Below, piece by piece: positions 24,997 through 32,305 of a stretch of 40,700 bases of DNA. The first letter of the stretch is position 1, and the number at the start of each line of letters is the position of its first letter. Both the position numbers and the translations under genes were made by a program. The DNA is taken from assembly GCA_014379385.1 (NCBI GenBank), contig JACMLW010000066.1, forward strand, positions 1-40,700. The letters are read 5' to 3'. Source of the DNA: Phycisphaerales bacterium. Lineage in GTDB: Bacteria > Planctomycetota > Phycisphaerae > Phycisphaerales > UBA1924. The notes under the pieces were generated by a model. That model did no database searches, was not told the origin of the DNA, and worked only from the letters and a program-made list of their open reading frames with translations.

Positions 24997-25572
24997 ATGT
25001 CCCGCCGCGGCCGCATCCGCCGACTTCTCCGACTCACCGCACTTGCCGCGTCGGCTCTGCTGCTCGCCCTCACCGTGGTGCTGTGGTGGAGAACGTCTGA
25101 ACCGTCCTACCGATGCTCAGTTGAGTTGGAATGTCGGTCATCAAGCCCCTCGGAGTCAAGTCGTGCGATAAGCGTGGACGCGTACGCGTACTGCATCTAC
25201 GTCGCGTTCCTTGATGGCTTCCCGTTTCGTGGCCCTGCGGAGCGGTCGTGGCATCTCGAAAGGAGGTCTGGGCTGGTCTTTACGAGTCTCATCACAAAGC
25301 GGACCGTGTGGGGCTGGCCGAGCGTGTACGGCCAATGGCGATCCACGTCAGTGCCCGGGTACTGGAGCCTAAAGCTCCCCCTCTGGATCCCCACAGTGAC
25401 GTTCGCGCTCTCTACCGTCTGGTTCACCTTCGCCACGCTCCGCGCACGACGCCGCGCCTGCCGCGCCGCCGGCCTTTGCATCAAGTGCCGTTACGACCTC
25501 TCTGGCCTCGCCCCCTCATCCGACGGCGCACCGGTGCCCTGCCCCGAGTGCGGCACGCCGCGTTCGCGATAA
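24997..25572 (+). CDS. Membrane protein with C-terminal zinc ribbon, paralogue 1
   Basis: 191 residues. Basic start MSRRGRIRRLLR, membrane segment about 12-32, an extracytoplasmic part of about 90 residues with several Trp and Tyr, a second membrane segment about 128-150 (LPLWIPTVTFALSTVWFTF), then a basic stretch and the ribbon CIKCRYDLSGLAP...CPECGTPR. The four Cys should bind zinc on the cytoplasmic side. It is a close tandem relative of the gene at 25622, sharing the start region, the second membrane segment and the ribbon, while the extracytoplasmic middle differs strongly. This suggests a sensor-like or partner-specific outer domain on a constant core. The function is unknown. Confidence 0.8.
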   Translation: MSRRGRIRRLLRLTALAASALLLALTVVLWWRTSEPSYRCSVELECRSSSPSESSRAISVDAYAYCIYVAFLDGFPFRGPAERSWHLERRSGLVFTSLITKRTVWGWPSVYGQWRSTSVPGYWSLKLPLWIPTVTFALSTVWFTFATLRARRRACRAAGLCIKCRYDLSGLAPSSDGAPVPCPECGTPRSR

Positions 25573-25608
25573 GCCCACATCCCGATCCGTGCAACGACGC
25601 CCTCGTGA

Positions 25609-25614
25609 TACGCT
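25609..25614 (+). promoter_or_regulatory. Leaderless-type -10 element, zinc-ribbon gene 2
   Basis: TACGCT, 7 nt before ATG 25622; same surrounding sequence as at 24984. Confidence 0.5.
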
Positions 25615-25621
25615 CTGCTGC

Positions 25622-26185
25622 ATGTCCCGCCGCGGCCGCCTCCGTCGAGCCCTCCGTCCCATCGCGCTTGTCGTCTCGGCGCTTCTTCTATCGCTGTCGG
25701 TCGCTACCTGGTACACGACGCTACACCGGTTCCGCCCCTTCAAGATCGAACTGGAGGTACCGCCGTTGTCGCCCGCCAGTCCTCCGTTTACGATGCTGCA
25801 GTTGTCGGTTGGATCGTCGAACGTCTTTGCTCAGGTCATGCGTAGTTCAAGCTACCGCACGACGCGCTGGGAGTTTCACGTCAACAGGTACCTTCCGGGC
25901 ATCCTGTTCAACCCTTATCCAGACTTCAACCTGCGCCTCCCGTCCTGCTCGTATCATGCCGTCGCCGGCACACGCTTTTACCGGGCCGAACTTCCCTTGT
26001 GGCTCCCGACTCTCGCCTTCGGTCTTTGCACGGCCTGGCTCGGCTTCGCAACATCTCGGGATGTGCGGCGGCAGTGGCGCGATCGACGCGGCCGCTGTAC
26101 GAAATGTAACTACGACCTCTCGGGCCTCACCCCCTTACCCACCGGCGCACCCGCGCCCTGCCCCGAGTGCGGCACCCCGCGCTGA
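25622..26185 (+). CDS. Membrane protein with C-terminal zinc ribbon, paralogue 2
   Basis: 187 residues, same plan as paralogue 1: MSRRGRLRRALR, membrane segment about 13-33, divergent outer region, second membrane segment LPLWLPTLAFGLCTAWLGF, basic linker and ribbon CTKCNYDLSGLTP...CPECGTPR at the very end. Nucleotide identity to paralogue 1 is high over the 40 nt around the start codon and at the 3' end, showing a tandem duplication followed by fast change of the middle. It starts 49 nt after paralogue 1 but has its own promoter-like element. Confidence 0.8.
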   Translation: MSRRGRLRRALRPIALVVSALLLSLSVATWYTTLHRFRPFKIELEVPPLSPASPPFTMLQLSVGSSNVFAQVMRSSSYRTTRWEFHVNRYLPGILFNPYPDFNLRLPSCSYHAVAGTRFYRAELPLWLPTLAFGLCTAWLGFATSRDVRRQWRDRRGRCTKCNYDLSGLTPLPTGAPAPCPECGTPR

Positions 26186-26205
26186 CCCTGGAGCCCATGT
26201 CTGAC

Positions 26206-26493
26206 GGCCCCATCGGGGCCGCAGCATGTAGCCACGGGTGCAGCGCCGCCGCTTCGGCGCCCGCGCAACCCGTGGAGAGCGTCACCCCACACCCCTGTTC
26301 CCTCTCTTCTCCTTGCCCCGAAGGGGCAAAGGAGTTCTCTGGACAACATGCAGCAGCAGCTGCGAGAACGTCCCGGGCATGCACGCTGCCTGCCTTCGCT
26401 CCTGGCGGAGCGAGCGGAAAATGCCCGCCCCCCCCTCCCCCACGGAGTCCGCTTCGCTCACCCGTGGCTACATCTCATGGCCCCTTCGGGGCC
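26206..26493. repeat. Palindromic, REP-like repeat cluster
   Basis: A unit of about 39 bp at 26206-26244 (GGCCCC-ATC-GGGGCC, then ATGTAGCCACGGGTG and AGCG) recurs in reverse complement at 26455-26493. Inside, CCACGGGT (26232-26239) pairs with ACCCGTGG (26268-26275), and CTCCTTGCCCC-GAA-GGGGCAAAGGAG (26319-26344) is a near-perfect hairpin. Such palindromic units with CCCGTGG cores resemble interspersed repeats of planctomycete genomes. No gene lies in 26186-26657. Confidence 0.6.
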
Positions 26494-26645
26494 TTCAGAT
26501 CGCAGCCGCCTTCCTCGGGAGCCCGAAGGGCGGCCTCGCGGCCGCCCCGGCCGGCTCTCGCTCTCTTCCTCGCTCATCTGCATCTTCGTCAACGCCGACC
26601 GTGAACTCCCCGCGCTCTCCCCGCGGCCCAAACCGGACCCTCTGG

Positions 26646-26651
26646 TACTCT
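26646..26651 (+). promoter_or_regulatory. Leaderless-type -10 element, truncated zinc-ribbon copy
   Basis: TACTCT, 6 nt before ATG 26658, matching the arrangement of the two intact paralogues. Confidence 0.4.
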
Positions 26652-26657
26652 CTACCC

Positions 26658-26921
26658 ATGCGCCGCGGTCGCACTCGCCGAATCCTTTGCCTGATCGGCT
26701 TCGGAGTGTCAACCACACTCTTGGGCGCCACCATCTTCGTCTGGCGGGCCACTCTCGACACGATGTGGGGAATGCAAGTCGAGTTGCCTCCAACCTCGAA
26801 GAGCAACGAACTCAACTTCATTCTGTCGGATTCCGTCCTGCATTCGTTCTTTGCGCTCAACAACAAGCGCGGCCCGGCTCAGGCCATCCCCGCGGCGAGC
26901 GACACCACCAATCGCGCTTAG
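26658..26921 (+). pseudogene. Truncated third paralogue of the zinc-ribbon membrane family
   Basis: 87 codons. MRRGRTRRILCLIGFGVSTT and the following membrane segment (LLGATIFVWRAT) correspond to the N-termini of the genes at 24997 and 25622, including the promoter-like spacing. The outer region is present in part (MQVELPPTSKSNELNF), then the frame ends at TAG 26919-26921 without the second membrane segment or ribbon. It overlaps the end of the converging gene at 26918 by 4 nt. A ribbon-tail relic of the same family lies at 27668-27718. It is probably a broken copy, although a short membrane peptide could still be made. Confidence 0.6.
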
Positions 26922-27562
26922 TCGTTCGCGTGCGACCAGCCGACCTGCGCGGCCTTGACGAAGAGCAGGAACGTCGATGCCGCGGCCGTCATCGCGAGCA
27001 CCGCGATCGGACCCGCCCATGCGGAGAGCCGCGCCGGGCGCACCCTTGGTGTGTGTGGGGACGGCGGCTGCGTGGCGGGGGAAGGGGGAGCGGGCGTGGT
27101 CGGCGAATTTGCCGGCGCATCCGCGGAATCCACCTCGGTCGCGCGCCGATAGCCGGGGCCTCTGAAGTACACCCACGCCGCGTGCAGTGACGCGAGACCG
27201 AAGAGTCCTCCGCCCAGCAGCACCAGGGCCGCCAGCAGGTATCGGTGCATCCCGAAAGGCACGGGCGCGAACCACAGGAGCGTGTTGATGACCAGAACCG
27301 TGAGGGTGAAGCGCGTGGCGGCGCGCAGGGGCTTGAAGGTGCTGACGTGCCCGCAGGCGAGGGCCGCGATGAGCACGCCGCCGGCGACGAGCAGGGCGAG
27401 ATTGAGGTTGTAGAAGTGGGTGTCGAACGACTCGGGATCGTTGGGGATGCGCTCGAGCGCGATGAACATCGCGTAGAGGCTGCCGAGCGCAAGCGTGAGC
27501 AGCGTCAGGGTGATGGCGCCCGCGGCGCGAGACGTGCTCGGAGCTTCGTGGTCGCCGGGCAT
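26918..27562 (-). CDS. Integral membrane protein of unknown function
   Basis: 214 residues from ATG 27562. Four hydrophobic segments in the first 135 residues (about 13-34, 53-71, 84-100, 107-130), then a Pro/Ser/Thr-rich linker (SPTTPAPPSPATQPPSPHTP) and a final membrane segment (about 184-204). No known family is recognised. TAAGCT lies 6 nt before the ATG and there is no Shine-Dalgarno. The gene sits exactly between the truncated zinc-ribbon copy and the detached ribbon tail, so it may have been inserted there. Confidence 0.65.
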   Translation of the reverse strand: MPGDHEAPSTSRAAGAITLTLLTLALGSLYAMFIALERIPNDPESFDTHFYNLNLALLVAGGVLIAALACGHVSTFKPLRAATRFTLTVLVINTLLWFAPVPFGMHRYLLAALVLLGGGLFGLASLHAAWVYFRGPGYRRATEVDSADAPANSPTTPAPPSPATQPPSPHTPRVRPARLSAWAGPIAVLAMTAAASTFLLFVKAAQVGWSHAND

Positions 27563-27568
27563 CCGGGC

Positions 27569-27574
27569 AGCTTA
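27569..27574 (-). promoter_or_regulatory. Leaderless-type -10 element of the membrane protein gene
   Basis: TAAGCT on the minus strand, 6 nt before ATG 27562. Confidence 0.4.
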
Positions 27575-27667
27575 TCAGGAGAGGTGCAGAATCCCGCTCC
27601 GATGCCGTCACCCCGCGCCGGTGCGACGACCCACAATCCGCGTTCGGCCCCAACGGGCCCGCGGCAT

Positions 27668-27718
27668 CTCGCCGGCCTCGCCCCCTCACCCATCGGCGCA
27701 CCAGCGCCCTGCACCGAT
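27668..27718 (+). pseudogene. Relic of a zinc-ribbon C-terminus
   Basis: About 51 bp aligning without gaps to the 3' end of the intact paralogues (for example 26118-26167), with roughly 80% identity by eye. It would read HLAGLAPSPIGAPAPC and then diverge where PECG is expected. The first Cys pair is absent. It is a detached remnant of the family. Confidence 0.55.
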
Positions 27719-27840
27719 ACCTCAGGCTTCTTCATCCGTCAGACACGCCCGAGTCGGCGTGTGCGCTCAATGACTTTGAACGACACGGCGCGGGCCGGAC
27801 TCTCCACGTGCGCGAAGGGCGCGCCGTGGGTTCACGACGG

Positions 27841-27883
27841 AATAAAAAACACGAGGCGGGCGCCCCGTAGCGCCCGCCTCGTG
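27841..27883 (-). terminator. Strong Rho-independent terminator of the dockerin-tailed gene
   Basis: A 14-bp perfect stem (27850-27863 with 27870-27883), loop CCCGTA, followed on the minus strand by TTTTTTATT. It lies 116 nt after the stop at 28000. Confidence 0.85.
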
Positions 27884-27999
27884 CACAACAGGGGGCATGC
27901 CCCAGACTGGATGGCGCGTCACGGCATGGTGGCGCGCGAGGGCGGAGGCCCCGCAACGACCCACGAGAGGGATCGGGCGCGAGGGGCACCCGAAGGGAA

Positions 28000-29325
28000 T
28001 CAGCAGGTGCCGTCGAGCGCCGCGAACCAGGCCGCCAGGAACGCGGTGATGTCGGCAGAGTTGGTGGCGCCGGAGGCGTTGAAGTCGGCGACGGTGGTGC
28101 CGCCGGCGAGGTCGGCGAACCAGGCGTTGAGGAAGGATGTGATGTCGGCGGAGGTAACGGCGTTGTCGCCGTTGAAGTCGGCCGGGCAGGGGGGCGGGGT
28201 GATCACGGTATCGTTCAGGAGGATGAAAGCGGCGTTGGCGTCGCGCGCGGTGACGACGATGTCCGGCGTCGCGTTGGCGTCGAGCGTGCCGATAGCGATG
28301 TGCTCGGCGCGCGTCCCGATCGGGGTGACGATCGCGGCCGCGAAGGCGCCGGCGCCGGTGTTCTCGAGGATCGAGAGGCTCCCGGAGTCCTGGTTGGTCA
28401 CGGCGATATCGGTGTCGCCGTCGAGATCAAGGTCGCGGGCGACGACGGTATCGGGGTTGGAACCGCCGGTCGGAAGGTTGGCGCCGGGGGTGAAGGAGAA
28501 GGCGCCGTTGTTCAGATAGGGGCGGACGAAGTTGAGGCCCTGGTCGTCGTCGTCGACGGTGACGACGAGGTCGTTGTCGGTATCGCCGTCGACGTTGCCG
28601 ATATCGATGCCGTTGGGGCGCACGGTGCCGCCGATGGGGATGGTCGCGGCGATCGCGAGGGCGCCGCCGGTGTTTGAGAAGACCACGATGTTCGGCGGGT
28701 CGTCGTGATTGGTGACAGCGACGTCGTTGTCGCCGTCGCCGTCGAGGTCGCCCGCGGCCGCGGCGCGGGGTTCGATGCCGCCCGAGTTGACGGCGGTGCT
28801 GCTGAGCGTGAGGCCGGTGGCGGAGATGACGGTGATGGTGTTGTCGTCGCGGTTGGCGGTGAGGAACTCGGGGCCGCCGGCGCCGTTGAGATCGGTCTTG
28901 TAGAGGCCGCGGGCGTCGCTGCCGACCGGCGCGGAGGAGCCGGCGGCGAAGGTCATGGCGCCGTTGTTGACAAAGACCCGGGCGGTGTTGATGTTCTGGA
29001 GGACAACGACGAGGTCCTGATCGCCGTCGCCGTCGAGGTCGTGGGCGGCGATGCCCTCGGGGCCGGTGCCGCCGCCGGTGAGGACGGTGGGGCCGGCGGT
29101 AAAGACACCGGAACCATCATTAAGGAAGAACGAGATCTTGTCGGGGGTGTCGGTGGTGACAGCCAGGTCAAGATCGAGGTCGCCGTCGAAATCGGCGATG
29201 GCGGTGGTGCTGGGGCGCTGGGGCGCGGCTACCGAGACCGGCGGATCAAACGGGATGGCGGCGAGTGAGGCGCCGGCGCTGAGCACGATGGCGGCGGGCG
29301 CGGCGAGAGCGCACGGGAACTTCAT
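28000..29325 (-). CDS. Secreted FG-GAP/VCBS repeat protein with dockerin-like C-terminus
   Basis: 441 residues. ATG 29325 has AAGGAG 6 nt upstream. Signal peptide MKFPCALAAPAAIVLSAGAS ends near residue 23. The body is a series of FG-GAP/VCBS-type repeats with Ca-binding loops such as DFDGDLDLDLAV, DLDGDGDQDLVV, DLDGDGDNDVAV, NVDGDTDNDLVV and DLDLDGDTDIAV; these build beta propellers on extracellular proteins. The last 60 residues are CPADFNGDNAVTSADITSF and VADFNASGATNSADITAF, two related Asp/Asn-rich segments matching the GC-type dockerin-like domain of planctomycetes, thought to anchor or dock secreted proteins. The C-terminus ends DGTC. Probably an exported surface protein; the ligand is unknown. 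Confidence 0.88.
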   Translation of the reverse strand: MKFPCALAAPAAIVLSAGASLAAIPFDPPVSVAAPQRPSTTAIADFDGDLDLDLAVTTDTPDKISFFLNDGSGVFTAGPTVLTGGGTGPEGIAAHDLDGDGDQDLVVVLQNINTARVFVNNGAMTFAAGSSAPVGSDARGLYKTDLNGAGGPEFLTANRDDNTITVISATGLTLSSTAVNSGGIEPRAAAAGDLDGDGDNDVAVTNHDDPPNIVVFSNTGGALAIAATIPIGGTVRPNGIDIGNVDGDTDNDLVVTVDDDDQGLNFVRPYLNNGAFSFTPGANLPTGGSNPDTVVARDLDLDGDTDIAVTNQDSGSLSILENTGAGAFAAAIVTPIGTRAEHIAIGTLDANATPDIVVTARDANAAFILLNDTVITPPPCPADFNGDNAVTSADITSFLNAWFADLAGGTTVADFNASGATNSADITAFLAAWFAALDGTC

Positions 29326-29647
29326 GGGCAACTCCTTCAATCGATGAGCGTTCGGTTCATGGCATCGTGCCGCGGCGAGTGCCGCGCTTCTTCGTGCCGG
29401 AGAGGCGATAAACAACTGGCGTGCCACACTGGGGAAGATGGGGAATGGGGCCGCGGGGCGGTGCGTGAGGGCGTTGACGGGAACGGTGGCCACAGTTGGG
29501 CGCTGCGACGGCGCCGAAGAATCACCAGTGGCGAAAGAGGCGGCCAGTGGCGGGTGAGCAAGCAGGCAGACTTGGCGGACGGCGCCAAAAAAGAAACGAG
29601 CCCGGGAAGGCCCGGGCTCGCGTGATCACATCGGAATAGAAGATCGG
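29326..29647. other. 322-bp spacer between the two secreted-protein genes
   Basis: It holds the ribosome site of the 28000-29325 gene (AAGGAG near 29332) and the terminator at 29586-29620. No gene was seen. The promoter of the downstream gene should lie here but no convincing -35/-10 pair was found. Confidence 0.5.
29586..29620 (-). terminator. Rho-independent terminator
   Basis: A 10-bp perfect stem CGAGCCCGGG/CCCGGGCTCG with loop AAGG, then TTTCTTTTTTGGC on the minus strand; 28 nt after the stop at 29648. Confidence 0.85.
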
Positions 29648-31876
29648 CTATTTCTCGCCACTCGTTCCGGGCTCAACCGTGATCTGTGTTTTGCTGTCGC
29701 GCTTGACGCGCGAGAGTGCCGCGAGCACCTTGGTGGGGTCGAAGACGAACTGCTCTTTGCGGCGGTTGGGGTGGTTTGGATCTGAGATCACACCAACCCG
29801 GTTGCGGACGACAGCGCCGCCGTTCGGGCGGTCGGTCATAATGGCGGGGAGCTTGCGCGTGGGGAGGGCGGTTGAGATGCGCATGGTGTTGGTGCGCGGC
29901 ACGGAAACCTTGGGGGCCTTGGCGGTGGTCGCGCCGGCGCCGGTCTGACCGGGAGCGGCGTGGCGTGCCGCGAGCGATTCAGATTCGGCGGCGGCGAGTT
30001 TCTCGACGAGGTGACGAGCGGGCGGGGGGAGTTCGGCGGTGCGCGTGGGGACGAAGCCCGCGATCATCTTCATGACAACGGCTGTGTCGGCGGCAGGGGC
30101 CGAGGCGGCGTTGCCGCCGCCGGGAGCCAGGGCACCTTCGAGTGTGCGGACGGGCTCGCCGTCGGCGCGGTCGGGAAACCACGCGCTGGTGAGCGTGTTG
30201 GTGCCGTCGAGCTGGGGCTGGACCTCACCAGGGTTGAAGTTCTGGTTCATCCCAAGGGCGAGGCGGTACTGCGGGGGGACGCTGAGGGTCCAGTGCTCGG
30301 CGGCGGACATATCGCTCGTCAAGGGGATCGAATCGAAGATGAGCGGGGTGTAGCCGAGGGCGGCGACGCGCCGAACCTCGGCGGCCTTTTCCGCGGGGCT
30401 TGGGCGGTGCCCGAGACGGTTGGCGAGCACGTTGAACATGATGGCCGCCCAGGTCTCGTGGCCGGGGTGGAGGAAGTCGGCGAGCACGTGCGCGGTCTGC
30501 AACTCGTTGGCAAAGACCCAGCTCGCGGCGACGTTGTGGAAGATGTCGCACGGAGAGACCTCGAGCATGAAGCGCGTATCGGGGGCATGCTCGCGCATTA
30601 TGTTGAGCCAGCGCCAGGCGTCGGCCGGGCCCATGGCGGTGTAGGCGTCGAGGCCGATCATCTGAGCGCCGGCGGCGACGGCCTGGTCAAGTTCCGCGAA
30701 GGCGAGGGCGACGTGCTCGGAGTTGTCGGGGTCGAGCACCTCGGAGGTGCTGGTATCCCACGTGCGCATGATGCGCTGCGGGTAGCCCCAGTAGAGTCCG
30801 AGCTCGAGGTCTGGGCGAGACTGGGCGGCCAGTTCGTCCCACGAGTTCGCCGCGGCTGGGAAGGCGTTAAGAGGTGTGAGGAAGTTGAAGGGGTAGTTCA
30901 TGTTCTGGTTATTGCGGTAGAGCCCGCTGGGCGCCCAGAGCATGACGCGGTTGTAGCCGGAGGCGGGGAGCGTGCTGATGTGAGCGGCCCATGGCGCCCA
31001 GCCGTGGATATCAGGCCGGCGGGTCGGTTGGCAGAAGCCGCGAGGGTTGGTCGGAGACAGGTTGCCGATCTCTGCGATGAACATGGCCTGGACGGGGCGC
31101 GGGTCGCGCTCGTATTGGACGCCGCCATAGAGGTTCTGAAAGAAGGATTGGTAGGTGACGAGCGTGCGGAGCCAGTGCTCGCCGGTGCGGGCCATGCGAA
31201 AGGTGAGGGTGTAGGTACGGGTTTCGCCGGCGGGGATCTGCCCGAGCAGGCGGGCCTCGATCTCCCAGTTGCGGCCCTGATCGCCCGGGCGGCGGTAGGG
31301 GCTGCGGAGCGTGAGCTTGATGGTGTGGTCCCACTCCATGACGGGGTAGAGAAGCGAGACCCCGACGGTGTGCTCGGCGTCGCCGCAGACGAGGACCGGG
31401 GAGTAGAGGTCCATGGGGTAGGTGAAGTTGACGCTTGTGTAGTCGTGGCCGCCGTGGTCATCCACGAAGACCTTGGAGTCGTGGCGGAGATCCCAGACGT
31501 TGAGCTGCTGCGGGAAGCGCCAGCCGCCGACGATGATGCGGCCGAGCTCCTGCTGCTGGGAGGTGTTGTTGGTGTACGTGACGGCGAGGTCGAAGCCGCC
31601 GGGCTGCTGGGTGACCTGGAAGGTGGTGTTGGCGGCGCAATCGGCGAGCACGCCGCTGAGGTTGGGGGTGAGGACCGCGCGCCCGGTGACCGTGTCGGTC
31701 ATGGCGATGCGGTTGTTCACCAGGGTGGTGACGTACCCCTCGTTGGGCGGCGGGGGCGGCGGGATGGGTGGGTCCACGCGTGCGGCGGCCCCGGCTGGGT
31801 GCGCGAGCGAAGCGAGCACAAGGGCGGTCAGCACGCGCAACATATGGAGCGGTCGTGGCTTGTCGATGGTGCGCAT
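29648..31876 (-). CDS. Large secreted protein of unknown function
   Basis: 742 residues from ATG 31876; ATG 31843 is an alternative and neither has a Shine-Dalgarno. A signal peptide (LRVLTALVLASLAHPAGAAA) precedes a Pro run (DPPIPPPPPPN). About 45-260 looks like a beta sandwich (many short strands, PRPVQAMFIAEIGN at the end). About 280-570 has alternating helix and strand: MLWAPSGLYRNNQNM, LELGLYWGYPQRIMR, AGAQMIGLDAYTAMG, APDTRFMLEVSPCDI and GYTPLIFDSIPLT, as in a TIM barrel of a glycoside-hydrolase-like protein. Asp and Glu in the GLDAY and LEVSP strands could be catalytic, which is a guess. The last 150 residues are basic and low-complexity. No firm family is recognised. Confidence 0.75.
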   Translation of the reverse strand: MRTIDKPRPLHMLRVLTALVLASLAHPAGAAARVDPPIPPPPPPNEGYVTTLVNNRIAMTDTVTGRAVLTPNLSGVLADCAANTTFQVTQQPGGFDLAVTYTNNTSQQQELGRIIVGGWRFPQQLNVWDLRHDSKVFVDDHGGHDYTSVNFTYPMDLYSPVLVCGDAEHTVGVSLLYPVMEWDHTIKLTLRSPYRRPGDQGRNWEIEARLLGQIPAGETRTYTLTFRMARTGEHWLRTLVTYQSFFQNLYGGVQYERDPRPVQAMFIAEIGNLSPTNPRGFCQPTRRPDIHGWAPWAAHISTLPASGYNRVMLWAPSGLYRNNQNMNYPFNFLTPLNAFPAAANSWDELAAQSRPDLELGLYWGYPQRIMRTWDTSTSEVLDPDNSEHVALAFAELDQAVAAGAQMIGLDAYTAMGPADAWRWLNIMREHAPDTRFMLEVSPCDIFHNVAASWVFANELQTAHVLADFLHPGHETWAAIMFNVLANRLGHRPSPAEKAAEVRRVAALGYTPLIFDSIPLTSDMSAAEHWTLSVPPQYRLALGMNQNFNPGEVQPQLDGTNTLTSAWFPDRADGEPVRTLEGALAPGGGNAASAPAADTAVVMKMIAGFVPTRTAELPPPARHLVEKLAAAESESLAARHAAPGQTGAGATTAKAPKVSVPRTNTMRISTALPTRKLPAIMTDRPNGGAVVRNRVGVISDPNHPNRRKEQFVFDPTKVLAALSRVKRDSKTQITVEPGTSGEK

Positions 31877-32305
31877 ACAAACCCGATCGACGGAAAGGAA
31901 CCTCGGCCTAACCCAGAGCGCCGGAGAGGCGCCGCGGGATGTTGAACTAAGCGTTCCGTACACGCTGTGACGGCGGTGTCGGAACGGCCCCCGCGCGGGG
32001 CGTGGTATTACCGGATCACCAACGCCCGATCACCATGATCACCATGGTCTAGCGTACACCGCGGGCGGCGATGCGGCGGCGCGCGTGGCGGGGATGGGGC
32101 CGGTTTCTAGGACGTTGCAGGGGGGCACCGGTTCGCGAGAACCGTGAGGGCTCGCGACGCGACCACTGCATCGGGCGGATCGGATCGCGACTTGGGGGCG
32201 ACGAGTTTGGCGCGCGGTTGCGCACTGGGTGCGGGGGCGATGGTCCGCCTAGCATGGGCCACAAGTCACCGCTCGGGCCACCCGCCCGGCGTGGAGGTTT
32301 TCCGA
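31877..32305. other. 429-bp divergent intergenic region
   Basis: It lies between two genes reading outward. The main structure is three copies of GATCACCA (32014, 32028 and 32037), the last two as tandem GATCACCAT. Open frames extend through it but none has a start signal. No clear promoter hexamers were found. Confidence 0.4.
32014..32045. repeat. Triple GATCACCA direct repeat
   Basis: GATCACCA at 32014-32021, then GATCACCAT at 32028-32036 and 32037-32045, in the divergent intergenic region. It may be a protein-binding site. Confidence 0.4.

Larger units (their letters stand above)
27563..27999. other. 437-bp spacer with a zinc-ribbon tail relic
   Basis: It contains the relic at 27668-27718, a 7-bp hairpin ACACGCC/GGCGTGT (27743-27749 and 27756-27762) and the strong terminator at 27841-27883. 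No gene was seen. Confidence 0.5.

Noticed and set aside
29960-31945. 661-residue open frame antisense to the 742-aa secreted protein
   Set aside because: Composition is typical of an antisense frame (Gly/Val/Asp/Glu repeats) and it has no start signal. The minus-strand gene has a signal peptide and a terminator.
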